From: Phaeosaccion multiseriatum
Taxonomy: Eukaryota; Ochrophyta, other classes
Assembly: GCA_965112735.1 (NCBI GenBank)
Contig: OZ218951.1
Location: 5,518,001-5,582,000 of the forward strand
Reading direction: 5' to 3'
Length of the DNA: 64,000 nt
Shown here: piece after piece, positions 54,801 to 64,000 of the stretch
Layout: every line of letters starts with the position of its first letter
Position numbering within the stretch: the first letter of the stretch is position 1
The notes under the pieces: model-generated
What the model saw: the letters and a program-made list of their open reading frames with translations, nothing else
Database searches by the model: none
What the model was told of the DNA's origin: nothing
Program-made: the position numbers and the translations under genes

Positions 54801-56034
54801 GAGATGCACTTCACCCCGGCGTAGGCGCGGTCGAGGGCCTCCCTGGTAGGCGGTAGGGAGGGGAGGGAGGGAGGAGGGAGGGAGGGAGGGAGGGGAGGAG
54901 GGAAGGAGTGAGGGAGGGAGGGGAGGGCGGGCGGGGAGGAGGGAGGGAAGGAGGGAGGGAGGGAGAGGAGGGAGGGAGAAGGGGAGGGAAAAGAGGGAGG
55001 GGTGTGTGAGTCCTCAGCAGCTGTACCAGGGGATGCTTGTGGCGGTGTGTGGAGTGGAAAGGTAAGAGCAGTAAAGAATCATGACGGCACCGCCAACCGC
55101 ACACTCACGCCACCGCAGACAGAACCTAAATCTTCAAAACACTCACCCACACGCACCCCCCCCCCCCAACACAGACACCCACAAACACACAACACACAAC
55201 ACACGCACACACACGCATACACACACACGCACACACACGCATACACACGCACACGCACACACACACGCACACACACACATACATACACACACACCCCACG
55301 CACGCACCCACATAGCCCTACACACCTAAAATCACTCCCGCAGCCCGTGACGGCAAGAACCCGTCCCCCCGCGGCCTCCACGCCGTCCCCTCCCCCTTCG
55401 CTGCTGAGCTTGGTGCCTGCATGAAACACAGACACGCCCTCCTGGCTTGAGGCGTCCTGGATGCCTGAGATGGGCATTCCCTTGGGGTAGCTACCTGGGT
55501 ATCCTCCTGCGGCCATCACCACGGTGGCAGCAGAGGCGTCCAGGAAGCTCACCTGTTTGGGGTGTGGGTAGTGGCCCAATCAAGAGGAGGGTGGGAGAAG
55601 AGGGGGGTGGTGGTGGTGGTGGTGGGGGGGGGGGGGGGGTTAGAGACTGGGGGATGGAGGGAGGGAGGGGGTGCAGTGGACGTTCCCTCTTTTCTTCTTT
55701 CTTTTGAGTTACTCATGAAGGGCAACTTACGCACCGACTGACCCACGCACTCACTCACTCACTCACCCACTCACTCATTGACATAACCCACCTCTGTCTC
55801 TGCGAGCCGTCCCTCTGTGCAGGCGGAGAAGATGTCGTAGAGATCAGAGCGCAGGAGGGGAAGCACCACCTGGGGGCAGGGGAGGGGAGGGATGGCAGTG
55901 GATGGCAGTGGGTGGGCAGGGAGGAGGGCGCACGTGCACGTCAAAGAACACGCACACACATACACACACACCCACACCCACACACATACACACACAAACG
56001 CGCACACCCATACGCACGCACACACACACACACA

Positions 56035-56083
<49 letters not shown>

Positions 56084-56482
56084 CACATGCGTATTCTAAA
56101 GAATTTTGGGGGCCGTCCTTAAAAAGGAGAAGCAGAAGAGAGGCTGAGAGGCCAAAAAAATTGAAACTGAAACTGAAACTTGCCTGTGTCTCTGGGTCGC
56201 CCATGCGTACATTAAACTCGAGCACGACGGGCCCGTCCGCGGTCAGCATGAAGCCCGCAAACAGCACCCCTACGAAGGGAGAGCCTGACTCGGCCATGGC
56301 GGTTACGGTGCGCTGGCAGATGGACGCACACTCGCGTTGGAGGGCTGTGGGAGGGGGAGACGGGTGGGGGTGGGGGGAGGGAAGAGAAGGGAAGGGGGGG
56401 GTAAGGGGAGGGCGAGGGGAGCGAGACGGGAGGGGGCAGGAAAAAGTCACTTCTACTACTACTATTCCCACCGCAACCATTG

Positions 56483-56519
<37 letters not shown>

Positions 56520-56978
56520 CTCCTACTCCCCCGCCGCCTCCTCCCCCGCCTCCTCCTCCTCCTCCTCCTCCTCCTCCTCCCCCTCCTCCTACTCCCCCGC
56601 CGCCTCCTCCCCCGCCTCCTCCTCCTCCTCCTCCTCCTCCCCCTCCTCCTCCTCCTCCTCCTCCTCCTCCTCCTCCTCCTCCTCACCGGGAGTGAGGCAG
56701 GGGGCAGGCGCGTAGGCCCCCATCCCCCCGGTGTTGACCCCCTTGTCCCCATCAAGGGCTCTCTTGTGGTCCTGTGCCCCAGGCATGCACTTGGCGGTGG
56801 TGCCGTCACAGAGAGCGAGGATGGACACCTCCTCTCCGATAAGCAGCTCCTCCACCACCACCTCGTCCCCCGCCGCGCCGAAGACGCGATCCACCATAAC
56901 CTGTTTGGTTGAGCAGTTGGTTGTTCGGAGTGTGTGAGTGGGGAGTGTTGGTCAGTCGTGTGGAATGCAAAGTATTGT

Positions 56979-57016
<38 letters not shown>

Positions 57017-58221
57017 GCGTGCCGGTGGTGGATTGTTCGCCGGAGTGTGATGTGTGGAGTGTGGGGTGGGGAGTGTGAGCGTTGCGTGGCTTGAGATTGG
57101 TAATGGTGGTGGTGGTGGTGGGGTTGAAAACCCTCTCCTCCCTCCCCTCCTCCCTGCCTGCCTCACTGAAATACTGACCTGCTTGAGTGCAGCGAGGGTT
57201 TGTTCCTTCCCCTCGGGCATCAGCACGCCCTTGCCAGCCGCCAGCCCCGAGGCCTTGACCACCACGGGAAAGTCGATGGACTCGACATACGCCTTGGCAG
57301 CCTCAAAGCCCCCCCCTGCTGCGTTGTTCGAATCGGAATCGGAACAAGAGAAGTTCTTGTAACGGGCCGTTCGAATGCCATGTTCCGCCATAAAGTCCTT
57401 GGAGAAGGCCTTGGAGGCCTCGAGGCGAGCAGCAGCGGCGCTGGGCCCAAAGCAGGGGATACCTTGGGCGAGTAGGGCATCTGCCAGACCCCCAACCAGG
57501 GGTACCTCAGGACCCACGACCACGAGACCGATGGCCTTGGACGGGTCCTTACAGAAGGCGACGATGCCGGCATAGTCAGTCACGCCCAACGTGGACTCGT
57601 TGCTAATTTTGTCACAGCCGTGGGCGGTGCCTCCGTTGCCCGGAGCGACGAACACGTGCTGGACGCGTGCGCTCTTTGCAAGCTTGTCGGCGATGGCGTG
57701 CTCGCGCCCTCCAGAGCCGACCACCAACACGCCCACCTGACTCTCCGCAATCTGCAAGTCCTTGGCCAGGAGCTCCGCGGACTGCAGGTCGAGGGTGGCG
57801 GCGGCACGTAGAGCCTTCACTGCAAGCTTCTTCCTCTGCGACTGGGAGATTACCACCTCTGCTGCTCCTGTCCCACCCACTCCTCCTCCTCCTCCTCCTC
57901 CTCCTCCTGCTGCTGCTGCTGCCGCTGCTGCTCGTTCTCCCACCCAGACATAGTCTGCGGGGTCTGTGACGACGATGCACACATCGTACTGATTGGCAGC
58001 GGCGCGGACAAGGCCCTGGCTGCCGATGTCCACCACTTCGCTCGGGGGGTTCGGAGTGGATGTGGGGGGAGAGAGGCCTCCGGCGACGACGACGGACAGG
58101 TCCGAGGGGAGGTGCAGAGTGTCGGCCCACTGAAGAGGAGGAGGGGGAGAGGGGGATGAGGAAGGAGGAAGATGAGGAGGAGGAGGAGGATGAGGAGGGG
58201 GAGAGGGAGGAGGAGGAAGGA

Positions 58222-58254
<33 letters not shown>

Positions 58255-58814
58255 GAAGGAGGAGGAGGAGGAGGAGGAGGAGGAGGAGGAGGAGGAGGAG
58301 GCCCAGATAGAGTGCAGATATGAAATCGAGGTGGGGGGAGGGGTCAGTGCTTGTTTGCGAAGGGTGGGAGGGCTGACGGATGGACAGGAAGGCACGTGAC
58401 TATAGTCGGTCGCTGGATATATGGTGCATGGCCTGTGCCCTCCGTCACACATTCGCGCAATACGAGTGCGCATCCCTTCGCTCTAGACAGTTTTCTGCTC
58501 CAGTCTTGCCCGAATGGTTTCTGCTCCTCGTGCCCTCCCTCTGAACCCTCCCCCCTCCTCCTCCTCCTCACCTCAGGCCGTCTCCTTCACGTTCTCCCTC
58601 GCCCTCATCCCCCCCCCCCCAACACCCTGGTCAATCTACCCATCCTGCCCTCTTTCCCTTCGCTTACCGCTTTGTGCTCGACGCCCGCTGCCGTCAGTGC
58701 CGCATGTGTATCTGGAGCATTCACACTCGTCACCTCCAGCCCACAAGCCGCCAGTCTCCTGGCGAGAGGCACCATGCCCTCCTCCAGCGGGCCTACAAAC
58801 ACCGCCTGCCCCAT
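51837..58814 (-). CDS. purine-synthesis multienzyme: IMP-cyclohydrolase-like / GARS / GART / AIRS
   Basis: One protein of about 1197 residues from 11 exons: 58814-58668, 58129-57179, 56900-56687, 56344-56184, 55869-55792, 55552-55326, 54842-54659, 54298-54179, 53893-53243, 52995-52874, 52575-51837; all phases agree. Domain 1 resembles the MGS/IMP-cyclohydrolase half of PurH ([43 protein letters not shown]) but lacks several usual motifs. Domain 2 is GAR synthetase ([59 protein letters not shown]). Domain 3 is GAR transformylase ([39 protein letters not shown]). Domain 4 is AIR synthetase ([68 protein letters not shown]). They catalyse steps 2, 3 and 5 of de novo purine synthesis. An upstream open frame (58815-59100) encodes a signal-like SLFGCWWWYWSCLGLCAGFW but has no in-frame ATG. 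Intron 4 has a GC donor. Confidence 0.9.
53889..54178 (-). repeat. (GGGA)n/(TGAG)n repeats in purine gene intron 8
   Basis: Plus-strand GGGA and GTGA runs. On the gene strand the intron starts GTAGGCGCCTTACTCGC and continues as CTCA and CCCT repeats to the acceptor CCCTAG at 53894. Confidence 0.8.
54470..54700 (-). repeat. duplicated exon end plus donor in purine gene intron 7
   Basis: The last ~40 bp of exon 7 with its donor (54651-54700, plus-strand core CCTTGGCGTTGATCTGCCCC) is repeated in diverged form at 54470-54515 (CCGTGGCATTGATTTGCCCC), within the following intron. The copy would still read [13 protein letters not shown] in gene sense and keeps a GTGGGTG donor. Confidence 0.8.
55200..55300. 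repeat. (CA)n/(CACACG)n microsatellite
   Basis: CA-rich tract in purine gene intron 6, TG-rich on the gene strand and just after the donor GTGTGTAGGG. Confidence 0.85.
55940..56085. repeat. (CA)n microsatellite
   Basis: CA dinucleotides in purine gene intron 4, ending with 45 bp of pure CA. Confidence 0.9.
56450..56686. repeat. (CTA)n and (CTC)n trinucleotide arrays
   Basis: CTA units (56450-56520) then CTC/TCC units in purine gene intron 3 (56686-56345). On the gene strand the GGA part starts at the donor GTGAGGAGG. Confidence 0.9.
58170..58303. repeat. (GGA)n repeat in purine gene intron 1
   Basis: GGA trinucleotides, TCC-rich on the gene strand and leading into the acceptor CCTCTTCAG at 58130. 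Confidence 0.85.
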
Positions 58815-59376
58815 GATCCTGCTGCTGCTACTACTTCTGCGGCTGGTACTGCTGGTCCAGCTATTACTGCGGTTTCCCTGCCACTGGTCGCCGCTGCTTT
58901 CTCTAATGTTGAGGCTCCTGGTACTGCCCTGACCCAACCCTTTCGTCGCCTGTGGAGGCACCCAAAAGCCCGCACACAGTCCTAAGCAGCTCCAATACCA
59001 CCACCAGCAGCCAAAGAGCGACGCTACCTTCCGCACGGGCCCTATCCTTCCTCTCGTCTCGCCTTTGATGGCTTTTTTTCTCTTTCTTTCCCCGCCTTTG
59101 AAATCGAATAGGAGCGGCGAAGCACCAACACGTGCGTCGAAGTAGCTGAAATTCGAACTTTTGCCGCCTGAAACGCCATACTCTGTCTCGTCAATACCTC
59201 TCTCGTCAAGACACAAGAGACTTGAGCAGTGGTAGCAGGAGTGGTGCAAGGTGGGACTAGATCGGGTGCCTGCCTATATTAGTGATGAGGTCTCGGTGGG
59301 GTTGACTATAGAGTGTGCGCGAGAGAGAATAGGAGAAGGAGAAGGGGGATTGGAGAAGGTGCAGCGCTGAGGCAAA
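58815..59376. promoter_or_regulatory. divergent region, purine gene (-) / IQ-WW gene (+)
   Basis: 562 bp between opposing start codons. On the minus strand a frame continuous with the purine gene stays open to about 59249 and contains a hydrophobic segment with Phe (LCAGFWVPPQATKG), so part of this region may be a 5' presequence exon. The remainder presumably carries both promoters. Confidence 0.4.
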
Positions 59377-62300
59377 ATGCTTGTCTTCGGACATACTGTG
59401 GTACCTGGGGAGGATCCCGATGGTGGAGAGCAGAGGACTGCTGGACCAGCTGGAGCGGGCGCGGTAGCCGCGACACACGCGGTGGATAACTTCGGGCCAC
59501 CCGGGGGGATGCATCCTTCCTTCGGCAGCTCTAGCGCGGAGCTCAAGGCAACTGTCAGTAAGCTGACCAAGCAGCAGCGATTGTGAGTACTGAGGAGATG
59601 ATTACGGAAAGGAATGGGTCTGTTCGCCTGTACTCAGCGATGACGTGCAGGGTCGCGTGGACAAGCTGATATCCTTTACTTGCTCTAGAGCTCTTGTGAT
59701 GGTAATCACCTTTACTTGCTCTAGAGCTCTTGTGATGGTAATCACCCTCCTCTTCTCCCACTGCTTTGTGCAGCCCGGCCCACCTTTCTCTTGTTACCTC
59801 CCTCTTACTCCCCCCTTCACTCCTACATCTCTCTGATCTCCCTTGTCTCTCCCGTCCCCCCCCCCTCCCCCCTTGGCGGCTGTATTGAACCACCCCCAAC
59901 CTCAGACTCCTACACGAGCTAGAACGAACAAGGAGAAAGCTCAAGGAGGAGATTGAAAGCAAGGTTACCCTCGCACAGTCACAGTCGCAGTCTGCCACCT
60001 TCGGCCACCGCCAGGGGTATGACCTCGGCAACATCACCACTGGCGGTGACTTGGATGTGGCGTCGCCTAGCAAGGGGTCACCCAAGAAGGCGTCGCCCAA
60101 GAGGCCCTCAAATGGTCTCACCACCGTCACCCAGCAGCATGGCGCTTGCACGGCGTCCCCCAGTAGAGCGGCGGGAGGAGGAGGAGGAGGAGGAGGAGGA
60201 GGAGGAGGAGGAGGAGGAGGAGGAGGAGGAGGAGGAGGAGGAGGAGGGGGAATGGAGGTGAAGACCAAAGTGGACATGCTCCCCGTGCTCTCCACCACAG
60301 GGGACTTTGCAATGGAGACGGGTCTTTCAGACTGCCCCCCTCGCCACTTACTGCCGGTGTTCCGCCTTCCGGAGGTGAGGCGAGTGGCCTCTACGGACTT
60401 CATCAATCGCCTGCCGAGGAACGAGAGTGCCGCCGAGCAGCGAGCCAAGGCGGAGGAGGAGAGGCACTTTGAGCTCATGAAGGAGAAGCTCGGACTCACC
60501 AGTGCAGATGTAAGAGACCTGGAGGTGCGCTTGACCGGGAGTACGAGAAGGGGAGCTGCAGATGGCGACGATCATGGAGGAGGAGAAGGTGCGGGGGGGC
60601 TGCCAGAGCCACCGTCTCCGGCGATGGCCTTTTATAACCGATACACTTCGACGGTGAAGCTGGCGACATCAGCAACAGGAGGAGGAGGAGGAGGGGGAGG
60701 GAGGAGAGGTCGGAAGAGGCCTCGAAATGGAACGAGAGGCGCGGGGCAGGCGGGACAGTCGGGGGCACAGGAGCAGCAGGATATCTATCTTGATCGGCCA
60801 ACGCCCCGTGCGCTGAAGGAGTGGGCAAGCACTGTGAATGGCACGACGGTGATGAATCACCAACACACTGGGCGGGGAGGAGGAGGAGGAGGAGGAGGCA
60901 TGGGCTCCACACTGGCACTGACGATGAAGGGGGAGTGGGGAACCGTCCGGCAAGAGATGGGAGGAGGAGGGAGTAGCGTGGTTGGAGGCGGGTTCGGGCT
61001 GACTGGTGTGGGGGATAGTCCGCACGACCTCCAGAGGCACCAACAGAGCGACATGACTCAGATCGAGGCCCTTCGAGAGGAGCTGAGTCGAAGCGTGGGG
61101 GTGGTCGGACACCTCACTCATGCGGTCAGGAGCGACGTGCTGGGGGTGGTGCACATGTGTCCGGTGAACAATCCGAGGGCGAAACGCTTCCTAAGGCAAT
61201 GGGCGTGCGAGCGCATCTTTACCGTGCTGGATGATATGATGTTCTCGTGGCTGGGAGCTTCCTTTGACAGGTATGTGTATGTGTGTGTGTATGTGTGTGT
61301 ATATGTGTGTGTATGTGTGTGTATGTGTGCGTATGTCTCTGTGTGTGTGTGTGGGTGTGTGAGTGTGTGTGTGTGGGTGTGTATGGGTGGGGGGGTGGGG
61401 TCGAGGGGGTTTACGGTGGGGTGGGGTGAGGTGGGGTGGGGGAGGGGTCAGGACGGGAAAGTTCCAAGCAAGCAGGAAGGACGGAAGGAAGAAAGGAAGG
61501 AAGAAAGGAAGAAAGGAAGAAAGGAAGGAAGAAAGGAAGAAAGAACAAGCAGAAAGGAAGGAAGGAAGGAGGGAAAAAAGAGAGGGAGGAAGGGAGGAAG
61601 GAAGGAAGGAAGGAAGGAAGAGAGGGAGGGAGGGAGGAAGGAAGGAAGGAAGGAAGGAAGGAATGAATGAAGGAAGGAAGAAAGAAAGGGAGGAAGGGAG
61701 GAAGGGAGGAAGGGAGGAAGGAGGGCTCGCTCTCTCGCCCCTTCCACACGTAACGGATGCAAACACCCTCACCTCCACGTAACGGATGCAAACACCCTCA
61801 CCTCCACGTAACGGATGCAAACACCCTCACCTCCACGTAACGGATGCAAACACCCTCACCTCCTCTAAGCCTGCCCTAACCCCTCCCCCACCCCTCCCCC
61901 CAATCAGATGGAACATGGCTGCTGCCCTCAAGCGCCGTGCCGAGAAGCTTGCCATATACAAAAAGTACCAGGGAGGGGCCAAGATTCAGCTCGTGCTTAA
62001 CGGTATGTACCTCCAGCGCGTCGCCAATGCTTGGAAGGTGTGGTCCAGCGCACGCGACGCGCATCGCCAGCAGGAGGCACACGAAGAGGAGGTGGGTAAG
62101 GTGTTTGAGTTTCAGTTTGACGTGTTGAGGTGCGTTTGTGTGTGCGGTTTGGAAAGAAGGCTAGAAAGGAAGACTGTTCGGGTTTTAGTTTGTTTGCCCG
62201 CTTCTGCACGTCTCCAATAACGACATCATAACGAACGATACCCCTATCAGATGGAGGCGATGCACTACATGCATACATATGTACATACATAACAACCTGG

Positions 62301-64000
62301 ATATCATCGGAATGTCTCATATCTTCCGTAGCCCAGCAACAAACACTGTCGGTACTTCAACAACGTGCACACCTCCCCTCTCGTTCTGTCTTTGGTCAGG
62401 TGCGGTGTGTGGTGATGCTCCAGAGGGCATTCCGAGGGCATGCGGCGCGCAACTATCGCCAGCAGCTGGCCAGTGTGGTGAAACACAAGCGTCGCCAGGA
62501 TGCAGCCACGCTTATCACCAAGGTGGTACGGGGCCGTGTGACGCGGTCGAGGCTCCATCTGCTGAGGAGGAGCATGGCGGAGGAGGAGGCAGGGGAGACG
62601 TTGTCGAGGGTGGCGAGGGGGTGGAAGGGGAGGAGGAGGGCGAGGGAGGCGAGGGAGAACAGGGCAAGGCTCTTCGTGGCCACGAGTATGCAGACAGTCT
62701 TTCGGGTCCGCAAGGCCATGGCCCTTGTCAGGTGAGGGCTGGGTGAGGGGGGGAAGGGAGTGAGGAGGAGGGAGGGAGGGAAGAAGGGAAGGAAGGAGGG
62801 AGGGAGGGAGGGAGAGGGGGAGAGGAGGGGGGGGGAGAGGGTGGGAGGGAGGGAGTAAGGAAGTGAGTGAGGGATTGAGTGAGGGAATAAGGGAGGGATG
62901 GAGTGAGAAAGTGAGTAAGTGAACCCAACCCAACACACCCCAACCCATTCCAATCCCCGCTGTCCGTAGAATCGCCCGTCAAGCCAAGAGAGAGTCAGTG
63001 GCGGCCACCACGATTCAGTGCATGGCGCGCTCCCGCAGTGCCAGAGACAAGGTCAGGGCCATTCTCCGCCGTCGGAGGGAGGACCGTAGCGCAGTTCGGT
63101 TACAGACTTTATCGCGGGTGTGGCTGGCCAAGCGACGGATACATCGAGTCAGGGAGGAGGCGGCGACGTCGTTGGGGGTCAGGACCGAGGCGGCGACGAA
63201 CATTCAGAGAGTGTTCCGCGGGCACCACTCGAGGGTGATCAACTCCATGAGTCTGAGGGTGGGGAGGGCGGTCAAGCAGCGGCAAGACGCCGCGGTCGTG
63301 GTGATGCAGCAGCTGGTGCGGCGACATCAGGCCAAGAAGAAGGTTGCCAAGTTGGGAAGACAGCGATGTCTACAGCGTATGGCCAATGCGCGTTTGTGGA
63401 AGGAAACGTGGAGCGAGGACGCAAATGCCTGGTTCTACCACAACGCTTCCACCGGAGAGGCGCTTTGGAGGCCACCTAAGACGGGCTACACCAAGGGGGA
63501 CGGTACCGAGAAACTCGTGTTGGAGACAGGGGAGGTGGTGGATGATCCGGAGGTGAACATGACGGACGAGGACAGGCTTGAACAGGTAAGGTGTAGGTGA
63601 AGGGGGAGGGGGGAAGGGGAAGGGTAGGGCAAGGGTTTACTTGTGGAAGCGTCGCTCTCTCTCTCTTTCTCTCTTTCGTTCACTCTCTCTCTCCTCCTGC
63701 TTTGATTTCCTCCACCCAGGCTAGTACAGACTGGGCGCTTCTGCTCTTCTCTCTCTGGCTAACTCTCCCTCTCCCCGCTCGCTCCTTTGACTCCCTCTCT
63801 CTCATACGACCCCTCCCCTCACCCCCCCCCTCTCCTCCCGTCCCCCAGGTCAACAAGCTCAAATGCGTCGAATGCGAAGACCGCCGCGCCTCCCGCCTGT
63901 GCGAGCAGTGCGGCGACAAGCTCTGCACAAGCTGCTTCAACGCCACCCACGCCACCGGCCGGAGGGCTCAGCACACTTGGTCCCGCATCGGCCCCATGGA
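59377..64000 (+). CDS. IQ-motif / WW / B-box protein, 3' end outside the window
   Basis: Partial gene, exons 59377-59582, 59906-61270, 61908-62091, 62400-62731, 62970-63585, 63849 to the window end; more than 950 residues, phases agree. The N-terminal ~500 residues are low complexity with short helices (ELKATVSKLTKQQRLLLHEL, ERTRRKLKEEIESK) and a long Gly tract. From about residue 580 IQ-like calmodulin-binding motifs repeat: VVMLQRAFRGHAARNYRQQL, AATLITKVVRGRVTRSRLHL, AATTIQCMARSRSARDKVRA, EAATNIQRVFRGHHSRV. A WW domain follows (WSEDANAWFYHNASTGEALW, then RPP) and a B-box-type zinc finger (CVECEDRRASRLCEQCGDKL, CTSCFNATHATGRRAQHTW). Calmodulin binding and scaffolding, perhaps at the cytoskeleton or flagellum, are inferred from the domains. 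Confidence 0.8.
59665..59748 (+). repeat. 36-bp direct duplication in intron 1
   Basis: Two adjacent copies of TTTACTTGCTCTAGAGCTCT followed by TGTGATGGTAATCACC. The element holds two short palindromes (AGAGCTCT, GGTAATCACC-like). Confidence 0.9.
60176..60250 (+). repeat. (GGA)n coding tract, poly-Gly
   Basis: About 24 GGA codons within exon 2 of the IQ/WW gene. It is the same trinucleotide that fills many introns here but in coding frame. Confidence 0.9.
61270..61735 (+). repeat. (TG)n then (GGAA)n repeats in IQ/WW intron 2
   Basis: Begins at the donor GTATGTGTATGTGTG, runs through GGGGTGGGGTGAGGTGGGG and into AAGGAAGGAAGG. Purine-rich from the donor onward. Confidence 0.85.
61747..61862 (+). 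repeat. 29-bp tandem repeat, 4 copies
   Basis: Unit CACGTAACGGATGCAAACAC plus CCTCACCTC, four near-perfect head-to-tail copies in IQ/WW intron 2, upstream of the acceptor CAATCAG at 61907. Confidence 0.95.

Overview
The window is nuclear DNA of a eukaryote, most likely a photosynthetic stramenopile (ochrophyte-type alga). Genes carry many short exons with GT-AG introns (two GC-AG). A tRNA methyltransferase begins with a signal peptide followed by a Phe-containing A-F-T-P motif, the usual form of a secondary-plastid presequence. WRKY19-like CxxxxC...CxxH repeats are common in stramenopiles. The species assignment is inference. Non-coding DNA is unusually rich in simple repeats, so most long ORFs are repeat artefacts and were ignored.

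Layout. 666-1988 (-) five-finger WRKY19-like protein. 3268-15392 (-) DNA topoisomerase IA in 18 exons, ending in two HMG boxes. 15734-20604 (+) chaperonin CCT2 (beta) in 12 exons. 21749-27543 (-) SEC63 in 11 exons. About 27650-29141 (+) broken ankyrin-repeat gene. 29920-31153 (-) small PH-domain protein. 31574-34586 (+) RuvC/RNase H-fold resolvase-like protein in 6 exons. About 34680-35523 (+) second broken ankyrin copy. 36594-43021 (-) TKL/RAF-like kinase with a predicted membrane segment. 43402-44619 (+) intronless methionine aminopeptidase 1. 46142-48602 (-) plastid-type tRNA (guanine-N7) methyltransferase. 48886-49983 (+) intronless coiled-coil protein. 51837-58814 (-) multienzyme purine-synthesis fusion. 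59377 to the window end (+) IQ/WW/B-box protein, truncated.

Apart from the first two genes and the second ankyrin copy, genes alternate in strand. This makes divergent pairs with short shared upstream regions of roughly 100-560 bp, and convergent pairs separated by 1-2 kb of repeat DNA. The intact genes are housekeeping: DNA topology and recombination, protein folding and translocation, N-terminal processing, tRNA modification, purine synthesis and signalling. They do not form one pathway.

Most unusual points: (1) several unrelated repeat families (a GGATGGCAGT decamer, GTTTCAG, TATTGGG, GTTGGTGATAC and plain purine runs) lie in introns with a fixed polarity: G-rich strand after the 5' splice site, complementary strand before the 3' splice site. 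(2) A GCAGTTGGTGATACAGC-like motif occurs in introns and in coding exons, in both orientations and several reading frames. (3) The purine enzyme has the order IMP-cyclohydrolase-like/GARS/GART/AIRS instead of the animal GARS/AIRS/GART. (4) A topoisomerase IA is fused to tandem HMG boxes. (5) Ends of exons are duplicated into the following introns. Exon boundaries were deduced by hand from splice consensus, phase and family conservation. No transcript data or searches were available. I saw no rRNA, tRNA, CRISPR or intact transposon.
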